From Pseudisothecium myosuroides (Eukaryota > Streptophyta > Bryopsida > Hypnales > Lembophyllaceae): DNA of 64,000 nt. The stretch is taken from contig OX637293.1 in the NCBI GenBank assembly GCA_951799445.1, positions 11,656,001-11,720,000 of the forward strand. The letters run 5' to 3'. Every line of letters begins with the position of its first letter. Within the stretch, counting starts at the first letter, position 1. This document shows positions 35,116 to 46,569 of this stretch, piece after piece. Below the pieces are notes generated by a model. The model had not been told where the DNA came from, made no database searches, and saw only the letters and a program-made list of their open reading frames with translations. The translations under genes and the position numbers were made by a program.

Positions 35116-37287
35116 ATGGCGGGGATTTCAATAGCGGAAGGAGGGGGAGGGACAACCTCGATTGGTACAATTCTTGCTCCGAGGGGGGGTATGCATCTCG
35201 GTGACATTGAGGGCAGTCTTCCTGCTGTTGAAAATGCAATTGGCTCAATTATTGTGACCCATGTGTGGGTGCCTCATCCCGTGCTTGGACTGAGCCCTAC
35301 GGTAGGGGAAGCCAACATGTTGATAGGAGAGGTTTTGCGTGAATTCCAACACCTCATTACTGGATCAGCTATGTACAAAGTTGACTTTGGTGGCGTGCTA
35401 GGGACACAAGCTGTAGAGAAGGAAAAATATCAACCTGCTGTTGAAGGGGATGTGCCTACTCCGGCTGTGGGCAGCGAAGATTACAGCATTGAAGATATAC
35501 TGCAGACTCAAGATTCTACTTTCACATTACAATTGCCGAATTACCTTGCCGAAGGAGTAGACAATAGCGATGAAGAAACGATTGATCCAGATTGGGAGGC
35601 AGCGTTTGGCGATCGGCAAGGGAACAGCGACTCAGGTAACTCTGACTGGGTCCTATCAGATGAGGGTAGCGATCCTGAAATTGTAGAGGATAGTAGTATT
35701 GATGCCCCTAATTTAGAATTTGACTCTTTAGGATTTGAACATCGTTATGCTCCACAGCACTGGGAGGATTTGAGTACGACTCTTCTCCCCCAGCGCTTTC
35801 CTTTCACCGGCCCAACTCCAGGGCCGGTCCGCCGTCTCAGTCGTCGTCCGGTGTCTCCACACAAGTTTTTCTAGCCGTATTGACCCGCTGAAACCTTGGT
35901 TAGGATTTGTGATCAAACAAATCATTATGCCAAACAGGGTAGGTTCGGTAATCCTTAGAAAACTAACGGCGGGGCAAATTGGGAAGATGTATCGCCAAGA
36001 GAGATTAGATGTTGGTTAGGAATTTGCATTTATATGGGCCTGAAGAAGTTACCTAATATTCGTTTGTACTGGGACAAAAGAAACTTCTTTGGCTGCCCCC
36101 TCATAAGGTTAGCCATGCGTAGAGCGCAATTTGAGGCAATTTGTTCAAATATCCATTTAGTGGACAATTCGACATTAGTTATAAACAAGGCAGATGCAAG
36201 CTACAACAAAATCGCAAAGGTGCGATGGGTCATAGAGTCGTTTGTGCGTACCTGCAAGGAGTTATACAATTGTGAGCACCACATTTGCGTGGACAAAATT
36301 ATGATCCCCCACCGCGGTAGGAGGTGCACCATCAAACAATATATGCCTGCGAAGCCCGTGAAGTACGACATCAAAGTTTGGTGTATGGCTAATAGTAAAT
36401 CATAGTACGTTTACGATTTGCAAGTGTATACTGGTTGAAAGGGTGCGGCTCCTGAGAAGGACCTTGGATTCAAGGTCGTAAAGGCCTTGGTGCAGGATCT
36501 GGAAGGGCGAGGTCACATGGTCGTGACAGACCGTTTCTTCACGTCGCCAAAACTTTTTGACTATCTCTTCAGGCAAGGCTTCCTTGCAACAGGAACTGTA
36601 ATGCCCAACCGACTTGGCATGCCTCCAAACCTAGCAGCGTACTCACGTGTAGATGGAGAGCGCGGTGGACTCATTATCCAAATGCATCGCTCTCGTTGTA
36701 TGTCGGCTATTGCTTGGTTTGACCGCCTTCTCATTTTCCTGCTTAGCACTTCGGTAGACCCGATAGCGGAGGGAACTTCGTGTTACAGGTGGATGAGGTG
36801 GGAAGGGCGAAAGGCTTTCCATACCTCTCCCATGCTGCTTGAGTATCTGAAAATGATGCGGAGGGTAGATTTAGTAGACCAATGTCGCCAAGAATATACA
36901 ACGCAGTTGCGGTCCCACAAGTGATGGCACCGCTTGCTGCTGTTCATTCTTGATACCAGTTTGCAAAATTCATATGTTTTATACAAGACACACGTAGTTG
37001 GTTCCAAGCAGAAGCGGGTGATGACCCGAATAGAGTTTCATTACACGCTGGCAAACTGGCTGTGTGACACTGAGGTGCGGACCGGGCGAACTGGCGCGTC
37101 TTTCAACCTCAGTGATTGCGGGCTCCACTTCTCTGCAAGGCACCCGAAGCTGCGCGCCAAGTGCGTAATCTGCGGTAGAAAACAAATAAGATATTGCCCG
37201 GGCTGCGGGGGGGCTTATATGTGCGAAGGTTCCTGCTATTTGAAGGTCCACACAATTCCCAAGTATGCCGCCCAAGTATTGAAGTGA
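35116..37287 (+). pseudogene. piggyBac-family transposase, six stop codons, no frameshift
   Basis: A TTAA-specific DDE transposase. From the ATG at 35116: an acidic N-terminal half (DNSDEETIDPDWE, DSGNSDWVLSDEGSDPE), then FTGPTPGP near 35812. Next comes the catalytic domain: NWEDVSPREIRCWLG, MGLKKLPNIRLYW, RWVIESF, ICVDKIMIP, VVTDRFFTSPKLFDYL and RRVDLVDQ. Catalytic Asp codons are at 36292, 36529 and 36868. A C-terminal finger, CVICGRKQIRYCPGCG, precedes the stop at 37285-37287. Stops interrupt the frame at 35872 (TAG), 35881 (TGA), 35956 (TAG), 36403 (TAG), 36436 (TGA) and 36922 (TGA), all in one reading frame. A Lys sits beside the first Asp where Glu is usual. Dead as written, but structurally complete. 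Confidence 0.92.
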
Positions 37288-38482
37288 GAGATTTTGCAGG
37301 TTCGGTATAGGAGCGGCAAGGAGCCTGCAAGGGCGTGTCCGCTTCGTCTTGTTGCGGGGAAGATACCGCAAGCCACCTCGACGGCAACTTCAGTGCAAAG
37401 ACTGTGTCTTATCTATCCTGGCTTGCGTCTCCGTAGATAGTGTTGTTTTGAATCCATAGCTGCCTCACCCTAGCGTCGCTTACGGCCTTTGATTTCAGTC
37501 TCGTTAGTTTATAGAGCGTCATTTTGTTGAATTCGTAGAACTTGCACTGTGCGTGCCGATACTCTATCTTCGGAGAAGTGAGATTTTTGAAGACATTTGA
37601 ATTTGATGGCAGTTAGTTCAAATTGGTGTTGTGGGTTGTGGTAATTAGGTGTCGCAGAGAGTACTTGTGATGTTGTAGTACGGTTATGTATTATTCTTCA
37701 TCGCAATTGTTGCACGTTGAACTCCCTCCTGCTCATTAGCTCGGACAGGGCGTAACCAGAGGAGCGAAAAACGGTTAGTCCTTCAGGCCAGCACGGCTGC
37801 TTCGTTCCCTGCCACTTGGTCATGTTCGTGCGACAGGTCATGAAAACCGCGCTATTTTCTCACGCCACGGGTGTTTCCCGCCGAGTGCACCCTTTCTTTC
37901 ACCGGGTCACCTTCATTCTCACTCCGAAGACGATGCAATAGTCGAATGAACCGTTCGATTTTTACAAAATCTGGTTCAGAAATACTACCTTGCAAGCCTG
38001 TGAACTCTCACCGTTCGGATGATCTTATAACCGTCCCCATTTTTTTTGATAAATCACCGATGCTTGCACCGATGACCTGGCAACTTTTTAGACCCTGAAC
38101 TTTGGCAGAGCGGTGCCAGTTCAATTTTGTCTGAACCGCTGTTTTTTTCTTATGAATGTGCTTCTTGTATTCCCCCCTACCTAATACAACAATTGGCATG
38201 TCAATCCAGTAGGTATTTGTCCTGCAGCAGTCATTGAAGTCTCGAAATATCTCCAGAAAGCATGTTTCGAGAAGCGTGCACGTCGGGAACTAGGTGAATC
38301 TGCAGCGGTCTGCCAAACATTTTGGAAAAACGAAAATTTTTGGCACAATCCTTGAAGACTTTCCCCTAAATCCATACGGTTACATCTTCGGCTATAGATT
38401 GGCAGGTATTTATAAAATTTGAATCTTTATTGCCTCTCTGACGCGGCTTATACTTTTGGAAAATCCCAGGGTCGTTTTGGGG
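37288..38482. other. 3' region of the large piggyBac
   Basis: No further coding region is recognised between the transposase stop and the right terminus. Probably 3' UTR and subterminal DNA. Confidence 0.5.
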
Positions 38483-38486
38483 TTAA

Positions 38487-38839
38487 CTTGTGATGGAAGA
38501 TACCTTAACGTTTGGGAACTCAATGCTCATAAGACCACTAATACTTTTGAAAGAAAGCGGTGACCATTAAAAAAAAGTGTGTGTGTGTGAAGGAACAACT
38601 GAACGACCCTTAAGGCCACCTTAACTTGGGAGGCGGGTTAAGAGAGAGAAGCCATTCCGGCTTGTGGAACGCCCCCGAGCAAAAAAAACATTGTTTTTGC
38701 ACCAAGTGTCCTAAAATAAGAGCACTAATACACTCATTCAATCGTTTCTAATGACGTTGGCATGTTGTTGGGGACAAATAATGTATCATTAAATGCACTC
38801 ACATGTGTTCACAATTTGACATAACATTACTGTCCCTCC

Positions 38840-38842
<3 letters not shown>
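38487..38842. other. Flank right of the large piggyBac
   Basis: No gene is seen. It contains a short GT run (38578-38589) preceded by GAAAGAAAGCGGTGACCATT. A related GGTCACCTTTCTTTC complement lies at about 20022-20036, suggesting a shared repeat end. Confidence 0.4.

Positions 38843-38886
<44 letters not shown>
38843..38886. repeat. (TA)n microsatellite, about 44 bp
   Basis: An uninterrupted run of TA dinucleotides. Confidence 0.95.
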
Positions 38887-38889
<3 letters not shown>

Positions 38890-39278
38890 GAAATAGAAAT
38901 TCAATATAAGACCGTTAGCCACAAACTCCCACAAGGCTTCAAACATGAGCATCCATGGAAGGACGATTAATGGATAGTCATACGTGGACGAAAATGGATA
39001 GTCAACAATAATGGATATTCAACAATAATGGAAATGTGGGATGCTTTGGATTGTGTGACCATGCTCACGACTTTGAGGCAACCCCACTATTTTTTGACAT
39101 TTTGTCACCATGGTCTGTGGTGAGAAGTGACTCCATTCTCTTTAATTAGTGTTTAGAAATTAAGGTCATCTAATTTGACTTCAGTATGCTTCTCTTTGAT
39201 TTGTTAAGAAATGTGTCCACAAGTTCCAATCAATCTTACCTTCAAGTACAGTAAGTAGCGATTCAAGGTGCACAAACC
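38887..39278. other. Intergenic, nothing recognised
   Basis: Contains two adjacent AATAATGGAWATTCAA/GATAGTCAWACG-type short direct repeats near 38970-39030. No gene. Confidence 0.4.
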
Positions 39279-39282
39279 TTAA

Positions 39283-40119
39283 CCCCTACAGGTCAGCGAC
39301 TATGTTTTCACCAAAAACGCTCTAAAACTACCATTTAAAATACAAGTAGTATCAAATTTTAGAAAAAAAGACATTTTTGGAAAAATGTAACTATAGGATC
39401 TTGTCGTACACAAGTTTGAGAACTTGAGGAAAAAAATTCAGAATTTTCCACCATGTGGATTGCAAGATAATAGCGTTTGAATTGACAAAAATCCTTTTTT
39501 GGGCCCTGCAAAAATCTGGGCAGTTGCACTTTAGAAGGTCACATTTTTATGAAAAATTTCCAAAATGGTGGTTACTCTTTGGTTATTCTTCAAGGCAAGT
39601 TGGCTACATGGTTGAAAAATTTCAGATCATTTGGAATTGTACAACATACAGGAAAAAAATAGTAAATAGAAAGAGGTAGAGAATGATTCAAATCACAAAA
39701 TTGTTAAGAATTTAGATATAAAATTGAAAAATGCCAATACCAAAGTTTATTTTAGAGTAGAGATTCCATATCTACCTTCAAACTAAGACTCCTTATAAAT
39801 TTTGACTCACTGATTGGAATGGAATAATTCAAAGCTTCTTGCAAATATATATATCTAAAGAACCAATTTCAATTTTATTTTATTTTTAAATGATTTTTAA
39901 AGAAGTTCTTTTTGCTACCCGCCGACCAATGAAAATGACATATCATGCAATAACTTTTTAATCATGTAGTTAAAAGTTATAAAAATTGTAGGGCCTTAAA
40001 GCTACTCTTTGGGCACATCTTATATGAAAATTTCAATAAAAAACAATTTAAGATTCCGTTTGTAGTGAGCTGCCTAAAATCGTTATGTTGTTAAAAAACG
40101 GTGTTTGATCTTTTAGGGG
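39283..40119. mobile_element. piggyBac-type MITE, family B, shortened
   Basis: An 837 bp element. TTAA 39279-39282, then CCCCTACAGGTCAGCGACTA; GATCTTTTAGGGG, then TTAA 40120-40123. Compared with other family B copies, about 90 bases are missing near 39740. Confidence 0.88.
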
Positions 40120-40123
40120 TTAA

Positions 40124-40554
40124 GAAAATCTACAATTGTAAGTTCTAAAGACCCGACAGTTAGAGACAAGCACGCGGAAACACAATGGAAAACTATACAA
40201 AATAGTAAAATAAGGTTGGTTTAGACTAATTTCTTAACATCTACACTATATAAATATGTGCAGTTATTGTAGAAGGATGCAATAATGTAGGAACCATGTG
40301 TGTTGCATGGATTGGTGCATTGGTTCATGACTCGGGTTTAGAAAATGGTATAAGCCTCCATCTAGATAAGCAATGAGTCATGAGGTAATTTCTCTGGTGA
40401 AAGCAACTTAATTGTTAAGGCAATCCAATTTCACTATTTAGTGTAGTTAGGATCATCAAGTTGCAGAAATAAACCTCTAAGGTAGCCGACCCATTGATTC
40501 CCCCCCATTATGATAGAATAGGTTGCTATATTTTCATGCAAGTGGAATTGAATA
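40124..40554. other. Intergenic, nothing recognised
   Basis: No gene or repeat ends recognised. Confidence 0.4.
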
Positions 40555-40875
40555 GTGATCAATATGGCGTAGGTCCTGGCGCAGTTGTGCTGCATTAATG
40601 GCTACAAGTCTCTCAATATTGCAATTCATCCTTGGTCGATTTTATTTGCAACACGTGGTTGAAAATAGTAAGGTCTATATGACTAGTATAGGTCAGCTAT
40701 ATATCTTTAGCTAAAAAAATTAGGATAATTATTTTTTGAGAAAAAAAACTCTGGAAAATTTTGCAATCCTTCCAAACTCTATTTCCGCACATGGAAAAAT
40801 TTCCACAATCAAGAAATTTGCACTCCAAATATGTGTAAATCTTTAAGTGGTTGGAAATGGGTTGTAAGCTTATAT
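40555..40875. repeat. Dispersed repeat Y, copy 1
   Basis: Resembles 53042-53352. Shared words include GCGCAGTTGTGCTGCATTA/GCAGCAGTTGTGGCGCATTA, AATCCTTCCAAACT and GGAAAAATTTYCC. The element type is unknown. Confidence 0.6.
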
Positions 40876-41004
40876 GAGGAGACCTTTGCCTCTACAACAC
40901 CTGCCATGTCCTTCCTACTGCCAAATACATAGTATTTTTTTGCTAAGCCATCATGACCTATCAAATTGTTTCAACAATTGTGTTTCATAATCCAACTTCT
41001 TTTG

Positions 41005-41302
41005 TACGGTAGGCCCTCCAAATGCACCACTGACTCAAAACTGCCATCATCACCGGGATCATCACTCCATGTGCATCTCTAAAATTAATATGTACCTATG
41101 TGGAAGAATTTTTTTATAAACTTCTACCAAAAAACTTTGATCCTTCATAACTTTTTTCATGTGGTATCCAAGTGTCCCATTTTTTGTTGCATTGAACCTT
41201 TCTTTCACTTGCCAACAAGAAAATATGAAAATTTAACCAGTCTAATAAGGGAAATTAGGCATAAAAGCAAAAAGTGGCAACTTTGGGGGGTACCCACCTT
41301 AA
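41005..41302. mobile_element. MITE family G, copy 2
   Basis: A ~298 bp element. The interior matches 2188-2461 (TATGTACCTATGTGGAAGAA, GATCCTTCATAACTTTT, CACTTGCCAACAAGAA). Termini are degenerate: TACGGTAGGCCC on the left and CCCACCTTA on the right. Confidence 0.65.
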
Positions 41303-41355
41303 TGTCGTTGGATCTTTGCATACTAAGGTATATGATATATTTCCAATAATATTAA

Positions 41356-42282
41356 CCCCTAAAGTTTCGTGACTATGTTTTCACCGAAAACGCTCAAAAA
41401 TTGCCATTTTTAATACACGTACTGGCCAAGTTTTTGAATTTTTTTTTGACACATATTAGTATAGTATCTTGTAGTATGCTGATTCAAGAACACGTGATAA
41501 AAATTTCAGAAATTCCCACCGCATGGATTGCAAGATATAAACATTAAAATTCATTAAAAACAGTTTTTTGGCCCTGCAAAAAACAGGGCAGCTGCACTTC
41601 ACAAGCTCACTTTTCTATGAAAAATGTCCAAAATGGTGGTGCTTCTTTAGATTCATTTTTCTAGACAAGTTGGCTAAATGCTTAAAAATTTACAAATCAT
41701 TTGGAATTGTACAATATATAGGAAAAAAATAGTAAGTAGGAAGAAGTAGAGAATGATTTAAAATACAAAATTGTTAAGAGTTTAATTATGGAATTGAAAA
41801 ATGTCATTCAATCCCAATGGTTGTAATGTTGTAATAAAAATTCTACATTTTTATTTTTATTTTTAATATATATTGAAAATTGAGTGAAATAAACCACTTC
41901 AAAGTTTATTTTAGAATTTAAAGTAGAAAATCCATAACTAACCGCAAACTAAAATTCCTCATAATTTTTGACTCATTGATCAAAATGGAATGATTCAAAG
42001 CTTTAAGCGTATATATAAGTCTAGAAACCAATTTCAAATTTTTGTTTTGGAAAAAAGTGAGTTTTCTAATCTGCTTGGACTGCCTAGTTACAAAAAAAAA
42101 ACCATATTAGGCTATAACTTTTGACTCCTATTTCCAAATGTCATGAAATTTAGTGCATATGAAAGATATTCCACGTTCCCTTCTTTTATTAAAATTTCAG
42201 CCCAAAATATGGAAATCTCCAGTCACACGTACCTATCCAAAATTTCTAGGTTGCTAAAAATAGCAACCTGGTCCTTTAGGGG
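41356..42282. mobile_element. piggyBac-type MITE, family B
   Basis: A 927 bp element. TTAA 41352-41355, then CCCCTAAAGTTTCGTGACTA; TGGTCCTTTAGGGG, then TCAA 42283-42286 (one substitution in the target). Confidence 0.88.
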
Positions 42283-42286
42283 TCAA

Positions 42287-43184
42287 GCGTTTTAGCGTAT
42301 GTCCAATTGAGCAATGGTATGTGGAGGATAATTTCCTCTAGTTACGGAATAAAAATAATGAAGATTGCACTATTTTTTGCTAATTTTTCATCAAGTTTGG
42401 AATTAGTGGAAATTAAGGATGTGTAGATTACAATTCAACTTATTCACAATGTAAAGGCAAACCTAATTCCAAGAAGTGCAGATCTAAAAATTGGTCTTAG
42501 CAACTTCATTAAGTGTCAATGTATTATTTGTCATACAATAGTCAAGTTGCTAAACCACATCATATTCCCATTATTTTTATAAAAATAGGTCACCCTCAAG
42601 GGGCCTTGGTCAAAAACAAGTAGTAGAGTCAATCAACCCATTGTCGTCAGTCACCCAATTCCACCATCTACAGAATCCTTCCAATTGTGCCAGTCTCCCA
42701 CCTATTTCCGCAAAGTGTGTAAGTTATGTACTTTGGGCTTGCCATTGGTCGCTATTGTCACAGAATGACAACAAGTTCAAATGTTTTATGGACGGTTTAA
42801 GGTTGATTAAGATGTGGTTTGATTTACATGAGCCTAATTGTGAATAAATACTTGTCATAATAAGTTGTAATTTCAACCAATAAAAGAGGTGCTTTTAAAA
42901 TGTTGAACTTGTGCTTTTATAACACTCATTAAACGGGTTTACAATGGAAGGTCACTGATTTTGAACATTTATAAGATGGTCATGACCCCCACCGACTAAC
43001 TTAACGGTTTTATGTTTGTGGTTTGAAAATTCACATTAATTCAAGTTCTTATCAGACTAACTTAATATCATTCCACTTGTATTTTAGTCAAGTCAACTAA
43101 CTCTTCCTCTGAAAAACACAAGCAACTGAACAAAAAAGCACATTGCACAAGATATTCTGGGAGTCTTGTGCTGCCACTTCTGTC
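42287..43184. other. Intergenic, nothing recognised
   Basis: A 68-codon open frame at 42641-42847 has no recognisable motif. No repeat ends. Confidence 0.4.
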
Positions 43185-43420
43185 TGTGCAGTCATTGCAA
43201 ACTGAAGTGTGAGAAGGCGTCACCAGTATAACTCTGTCACTCCCACTGCCCTAGGAATGAGCTTTCTAGTCTGCACATCAGTGAGTTCAATTTAAAAAAA
43301 AAATTGTCTTGAAACATATGGACTATTTTTTTATTTATTTTTATTTTTCATATGGACAATTTCCATTGCAGAGGATCACTGAGCTCAGTTTCACTGCCAT
43401 GCTGAACATGGAGTGTCACT
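43185..43420. repeat. Inverse counterpart of 16265-16380
   Basis: Carries the reverse complement of the repeat at 16265-16380, for example AGCTCAGTTTCACTGCCATG at about 43383. It is immediately followed by the GAGCATC hairpin element. Confidence 0.5.
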
Positions 43421-43422
43421 AA

Positions 43423-43920
43423 GAGCATCTGCAGTGGAGGCCCGGTATATGGCCCGGTATCGGTATAACTAACATTTGAACGGTAAATAATTAGAACTTG
43501 AAAATTGTCTCATTGGAAGCGCACCGGAAAAAACTTGGAGAAGGTTTAAGAAAATTCAAAATTCAACATTGGACAAGTACTTCAAAAGCAAGGTAAAAAT
43601 CTGAAATTATAGAGGTCTTAGCAAATCACGGTTACCAAAGCAACATTTAGTCATTGACCCTCCACATTTGGCCATTTTTAGAGGGTCAATGGCCAAATGT
43701 TGCTTTGGTAACCGTTATTTGCTAAGACCTCTATAATTTCAGATTTTTACCTTGCTTTTGAAGTACTTGTCCAATGTTGAATTTTGAATTTTCTTAAACC
43801 TTCTCCAAGTTTTTTCCGATGCGCTTCCAATGAGACAATTTTCAAGTTCTAATTATTTACCATTCAAAAGTTAGTTATACCGATACCGGGCCATATACCG
43901 GGCCTCCACTGCAGATGCTC
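43423..43920. mobile_element. Near-perfect 498 bp hairpin MITE with TAA target
   Basis: GAGCATCTGCAGTGGAGGCC begins it and GGCCTCCACTGCAGATGCTC ends it. The arms are about 239 bases each with few mismatches, around a ~20-base loop near 43672. TAA flanks both sides (43420-43422, 43921-43923). The TIR and target fit PIF/Harbinger-type MITEs. The low mismatch between arms suggests a recent origin or arm correction. Confidence 0.92.
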
Positions 43921-44876
43921 TAAGGTAAAAGCACCAGTAGTCGACCTTTTAAGCAATTATGGAGCAGATTGCTTACAAAATTTTCAGAATTTTATTCCCA
44001 AAATTGAACACTCCCAAAATTACAGTGAATTTTGGGAACCAAAGAGTGCATTTCACTAGTAGCCACTCTCTAGAGTTTTCCAATTCCGATCATTCAAGAA
44101 CTACTTTCCTGCTCATATACTTCTCAATTTCTTGCTCACTACTTCGAGACATGTGTCATAACCTTATTAGTCCCAACCTTGAAAAGGACCCAAAAAACAC
44201 ATTCCCCAGCTTCTCTTTAAATTTGTTCCAACCTTGGATCGGAAATATTGCACCTCTGTAGGTTGAGTACTGGGCGTGGTTAACCCCTAAGCGTCTGGAT
44301 TCATCTCCAAAATTGACGATTTCAGAAAAACCATTATAAACTACAATTTGGAAGAATATTTTGGGATTGGTATACAAATGAAAGCTGTAGATTTTGATTT
44401 TAAAATTCTATCTATACGGTTAGATCTACTAATGCTATCACCAATCTTTTTCTATAAATTTTAAAAAGAAAATTTCAGAATTCCTTCTAAATTCAATTAC
44501 AAGTAAAATATTATCATTTTTTGAGTAAAACTTCTTAAAATGGATTTGAAATAAGGTTCTCTTCATATGGTGATTTTTTGAAATTTTTGTAACCTTTACA
44601 TCTTTGACCTCATTTTTGCACATCTTGTTTTGAACTAAAGTCAATGCAAATTGACCACTTGACATACTTTCACATTTATAATTTTAGAAATGTATATATT
44701 CTAGTAACACCAAATCCAACCGATGGATAGGACAACAACTTGATAAAGTATTACCAAAAATTAGGATGACTTTCATCCAAGCAGGAATGAGACAGAAACA
44801 AGGATCTGAATATGTTCATCGTCCAGAAAATGGACGTCGGAGCGCTCCAGGGTTAACAGTTGGTGCTTCTACCCTG
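43921..44876. mobile_element. MITE family X, copy 2, interrupted by a TTAA element
   Basis: TAAGGTAAAAGCACCAGTAG begins it, sharing its TAA with the preceding hairpin. The right end, GTTGGTGCTTCTACCCTGA, comes after the insertion. Interior words match 15692-16096. GTTGAC in the empty copy corresponds to GTTAAC split by the insertion here. Confidence 0.82.
44284..44852. mobile_element. TTAA-type element, family E
   Basis: A 569 bp element. TTAA 44280-44283, then CCCCTAAGCGTCTGGATTC; GGAGCGCTCCAGGG, then TTAA 44853-44856. The tips are CCCCTAAGCG and CCCTGGAGCG. It is distinct in sequence from families A and B. Insertion is proved by the uninterrupted family X copy at 15692. Confidence 0.85.
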
Positions 44877-45051
44877 ACAGACTTTTCTTTTTGGTGCTCA
44901 AAGCGATAGTCTTTTGTGGTCAATTAATTTTAATTTTAATTTTATTCTTACACAAATGATCTGAAACAAGATTTCATTGCAGATGGTCAAAATCTCTTGA
45001 TTTCTACACAAGGTAGGAATGAAATGATGAAAATCACTAAAAAATTATTAA

Positions 45052-45980
45052 CCCCTAAAGGACCAGTATGCGGTTTTTGGCAACATAGAAATTTTGGGCA
45101 GGTACGTGTGATTGGAGATTTGCACATTCTGGGCTGAAATTTTTATAGGAGGTGGGGACAAGGAATATCTTTCATATGCACCAAATTTCATGACATTTGG
45201 AAATACGAGTCAAAAGTTATGGCCTAATATGTTGTTTGTTTCTCAACTTGAGCAGTTCGAGCAAATCAGAAAAAATCACTTTTTTCAAAAATAAAAATTT
45301 GAAATTGAATTAGTAGATTTATATATACGTGGAAAGCTTTGAATCATTCCATTCTGATCAATGAATCAAACGTTATGAGGATTTTTAGTTTGCGGGCAGT
45401 TATGAATTGTCTACTCTAAAATAAACTTTGAAGTCGTTTATTTCACTCAATTTTCAATATTTTTCAAAAAAAATAAAACTGTAGGGTGTAGATTGTTTAT
45501 TACAACATTGTAACCATTGGGATTGGCATTTTTCAATTCCATAATTAACTTCTTAACAATTTAGTGTTTTGAACCATTCTCTACTTCTTTCTACTTACTA
45601 TTTTTTTCCTATATGTTGTACAATTCCAAATAATCTGAAAATTTTCAAGCATGTAGCCAACTTGCCCTAAAGAATGAATCCAAAGAAGCACAACCATTTT
45701 GGAAATTTTTTCATAATAATATGACCTTGTGAAGTGCAGCTGCCCAGTTTTTCACAGGGCCAAAAAAAGGACTTTTGCCACTTCAAACGCTAATTAATAT
45801 CTTCCAATCTACTCAATGGAAATTTTTGAAATTTTTTCCACATATTTTCAAATCAGAGTACTACAAGATCCTATGGTTACATGTGCACAAAAATGATAAT
45901 TTTGAAAAATTTGGTACTTGTACTAGAAATGACAGTTTTGAAGCTTTTTTTATGAGAACATAGTCAAGGAACTTTAGGGG
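45052..45980. mobile_element. piggyBac-type MITE, family B (reverse)
   Basis: A 929 bp element. TTAA 45048-45051, then CCCCTAAAGGACCAGTATGC; AGGAACTTTAGGGG, then TTAA 45981-45984. Well preserved. Confidence 0.9.
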
Positions 45981-45984
45981 TTAA

Positions 45985-46329
45985 ATGTTCAAATCATGGA
46001 AGTTTGTACAAATGTTGTTTTACGAAAATAGTAGCAATCATCATCTTGGTACTTCTTCGAAAAGGTTAATAAAAGGGTTTGGTCATTAGAATAATCTTAA
46101 AACTCCTCATCTATTTTTCCGCTGAGTGTTTTTGACTTCCCTATCCAAAAAATATTTGTATTTTTCAAAATTTAATAAAATGGTTCGAGCATTTCCTGAA
46201 AAACTCAAATTGTCAATCTAATTAAGCATCAGAGAAATGAGATATTGAAATGAAAGCATGTCCAACACTCAAACTTGGACCATTTTAAAAAGTTTCACCA
46301 ATGTTTTAAAGGTGTCCAAAAGCTTAAGG
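45985..46329. other. Intergenic, nothing recognised
   Basis: No gene or repeat ends recognised. Confidence 0.4.
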
Positions 46330-46331
46330 TA

Positions 46332-46567
46332 CAGTAGAACCTCTCCTAGTGCATACTCTGTTAGTGCGTAATATGCACTAATAGAGATTGTACTTTGAAG
46401 TCTTTTTTGATGAATAGTGGTTGGAGGCCTTGTAGTTAGAAGCCATGTGGTTAGAGGCCCTATAGTTAAATGCCACATTAGGCAGTGAACAATATTGCAC
46501 CTCTCCAAATGCATAAACCTCTCTTAGTGCATAGTCCCAACACTATGCACTAAGAGAGGTTCTACTG
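46332..46567. mobile_element. pogo-like MITE (CAGTAGAACCTCTC ends)
   Basis: A 236 bp element. CAGTAGAACCTCTCCTAGTG begins it and its near complement, ending GAGGTTCTACTG, closes it. TA flanks both sides (46330-46331, 46568-46569). The termini resemble the CAGTA..ACCTCTA ends of Emigrant/Lemi-type pogo-related MITEs. Confidence 0.85.
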
Positions 46568-46569
46568 TA

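Larger units (their letters stand above)
33062..38482 (+). mobile_element. Complete piggyBac-type transposon, 5.4 kb, with TTAA target
   Basis: Both ends are present. CCCCAAAAGGACCCTGAGGA starts after TTAA (33058-33061). The right end is the complement of CCCCAAAACGACCCTGGGA and precedes TTAA (38483-38486). The termini agree over about 18 bases with two or three mismatches. A subterminal palindrome, GAGGACGTTTTCTGTCCTC, sits beside the left end. The interior is GC-rich relative to the host DNA. It carries a transposase frame (35116-37287) preceded by about 1.5 kb of other open sequence. At 5.4 kb it is about twice the usual piggyBac length. Confidence 0.92.

Noticed and set aside
34565..35248. 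227-codon minus-strand open frame
   Set aside because: Antisense to the piggyBac open frames in GC-rich sequence; serine/proline-rich with no motif. A shadow frame.
35116..37287. Stop codons as sign of an alternative genetic code or readthrough
   Set aside because: RPL23 and the lipid-transfer gene use TGA normally as terminators, and the other piggyBac copy also has unrelated stops. Decay is simpler.
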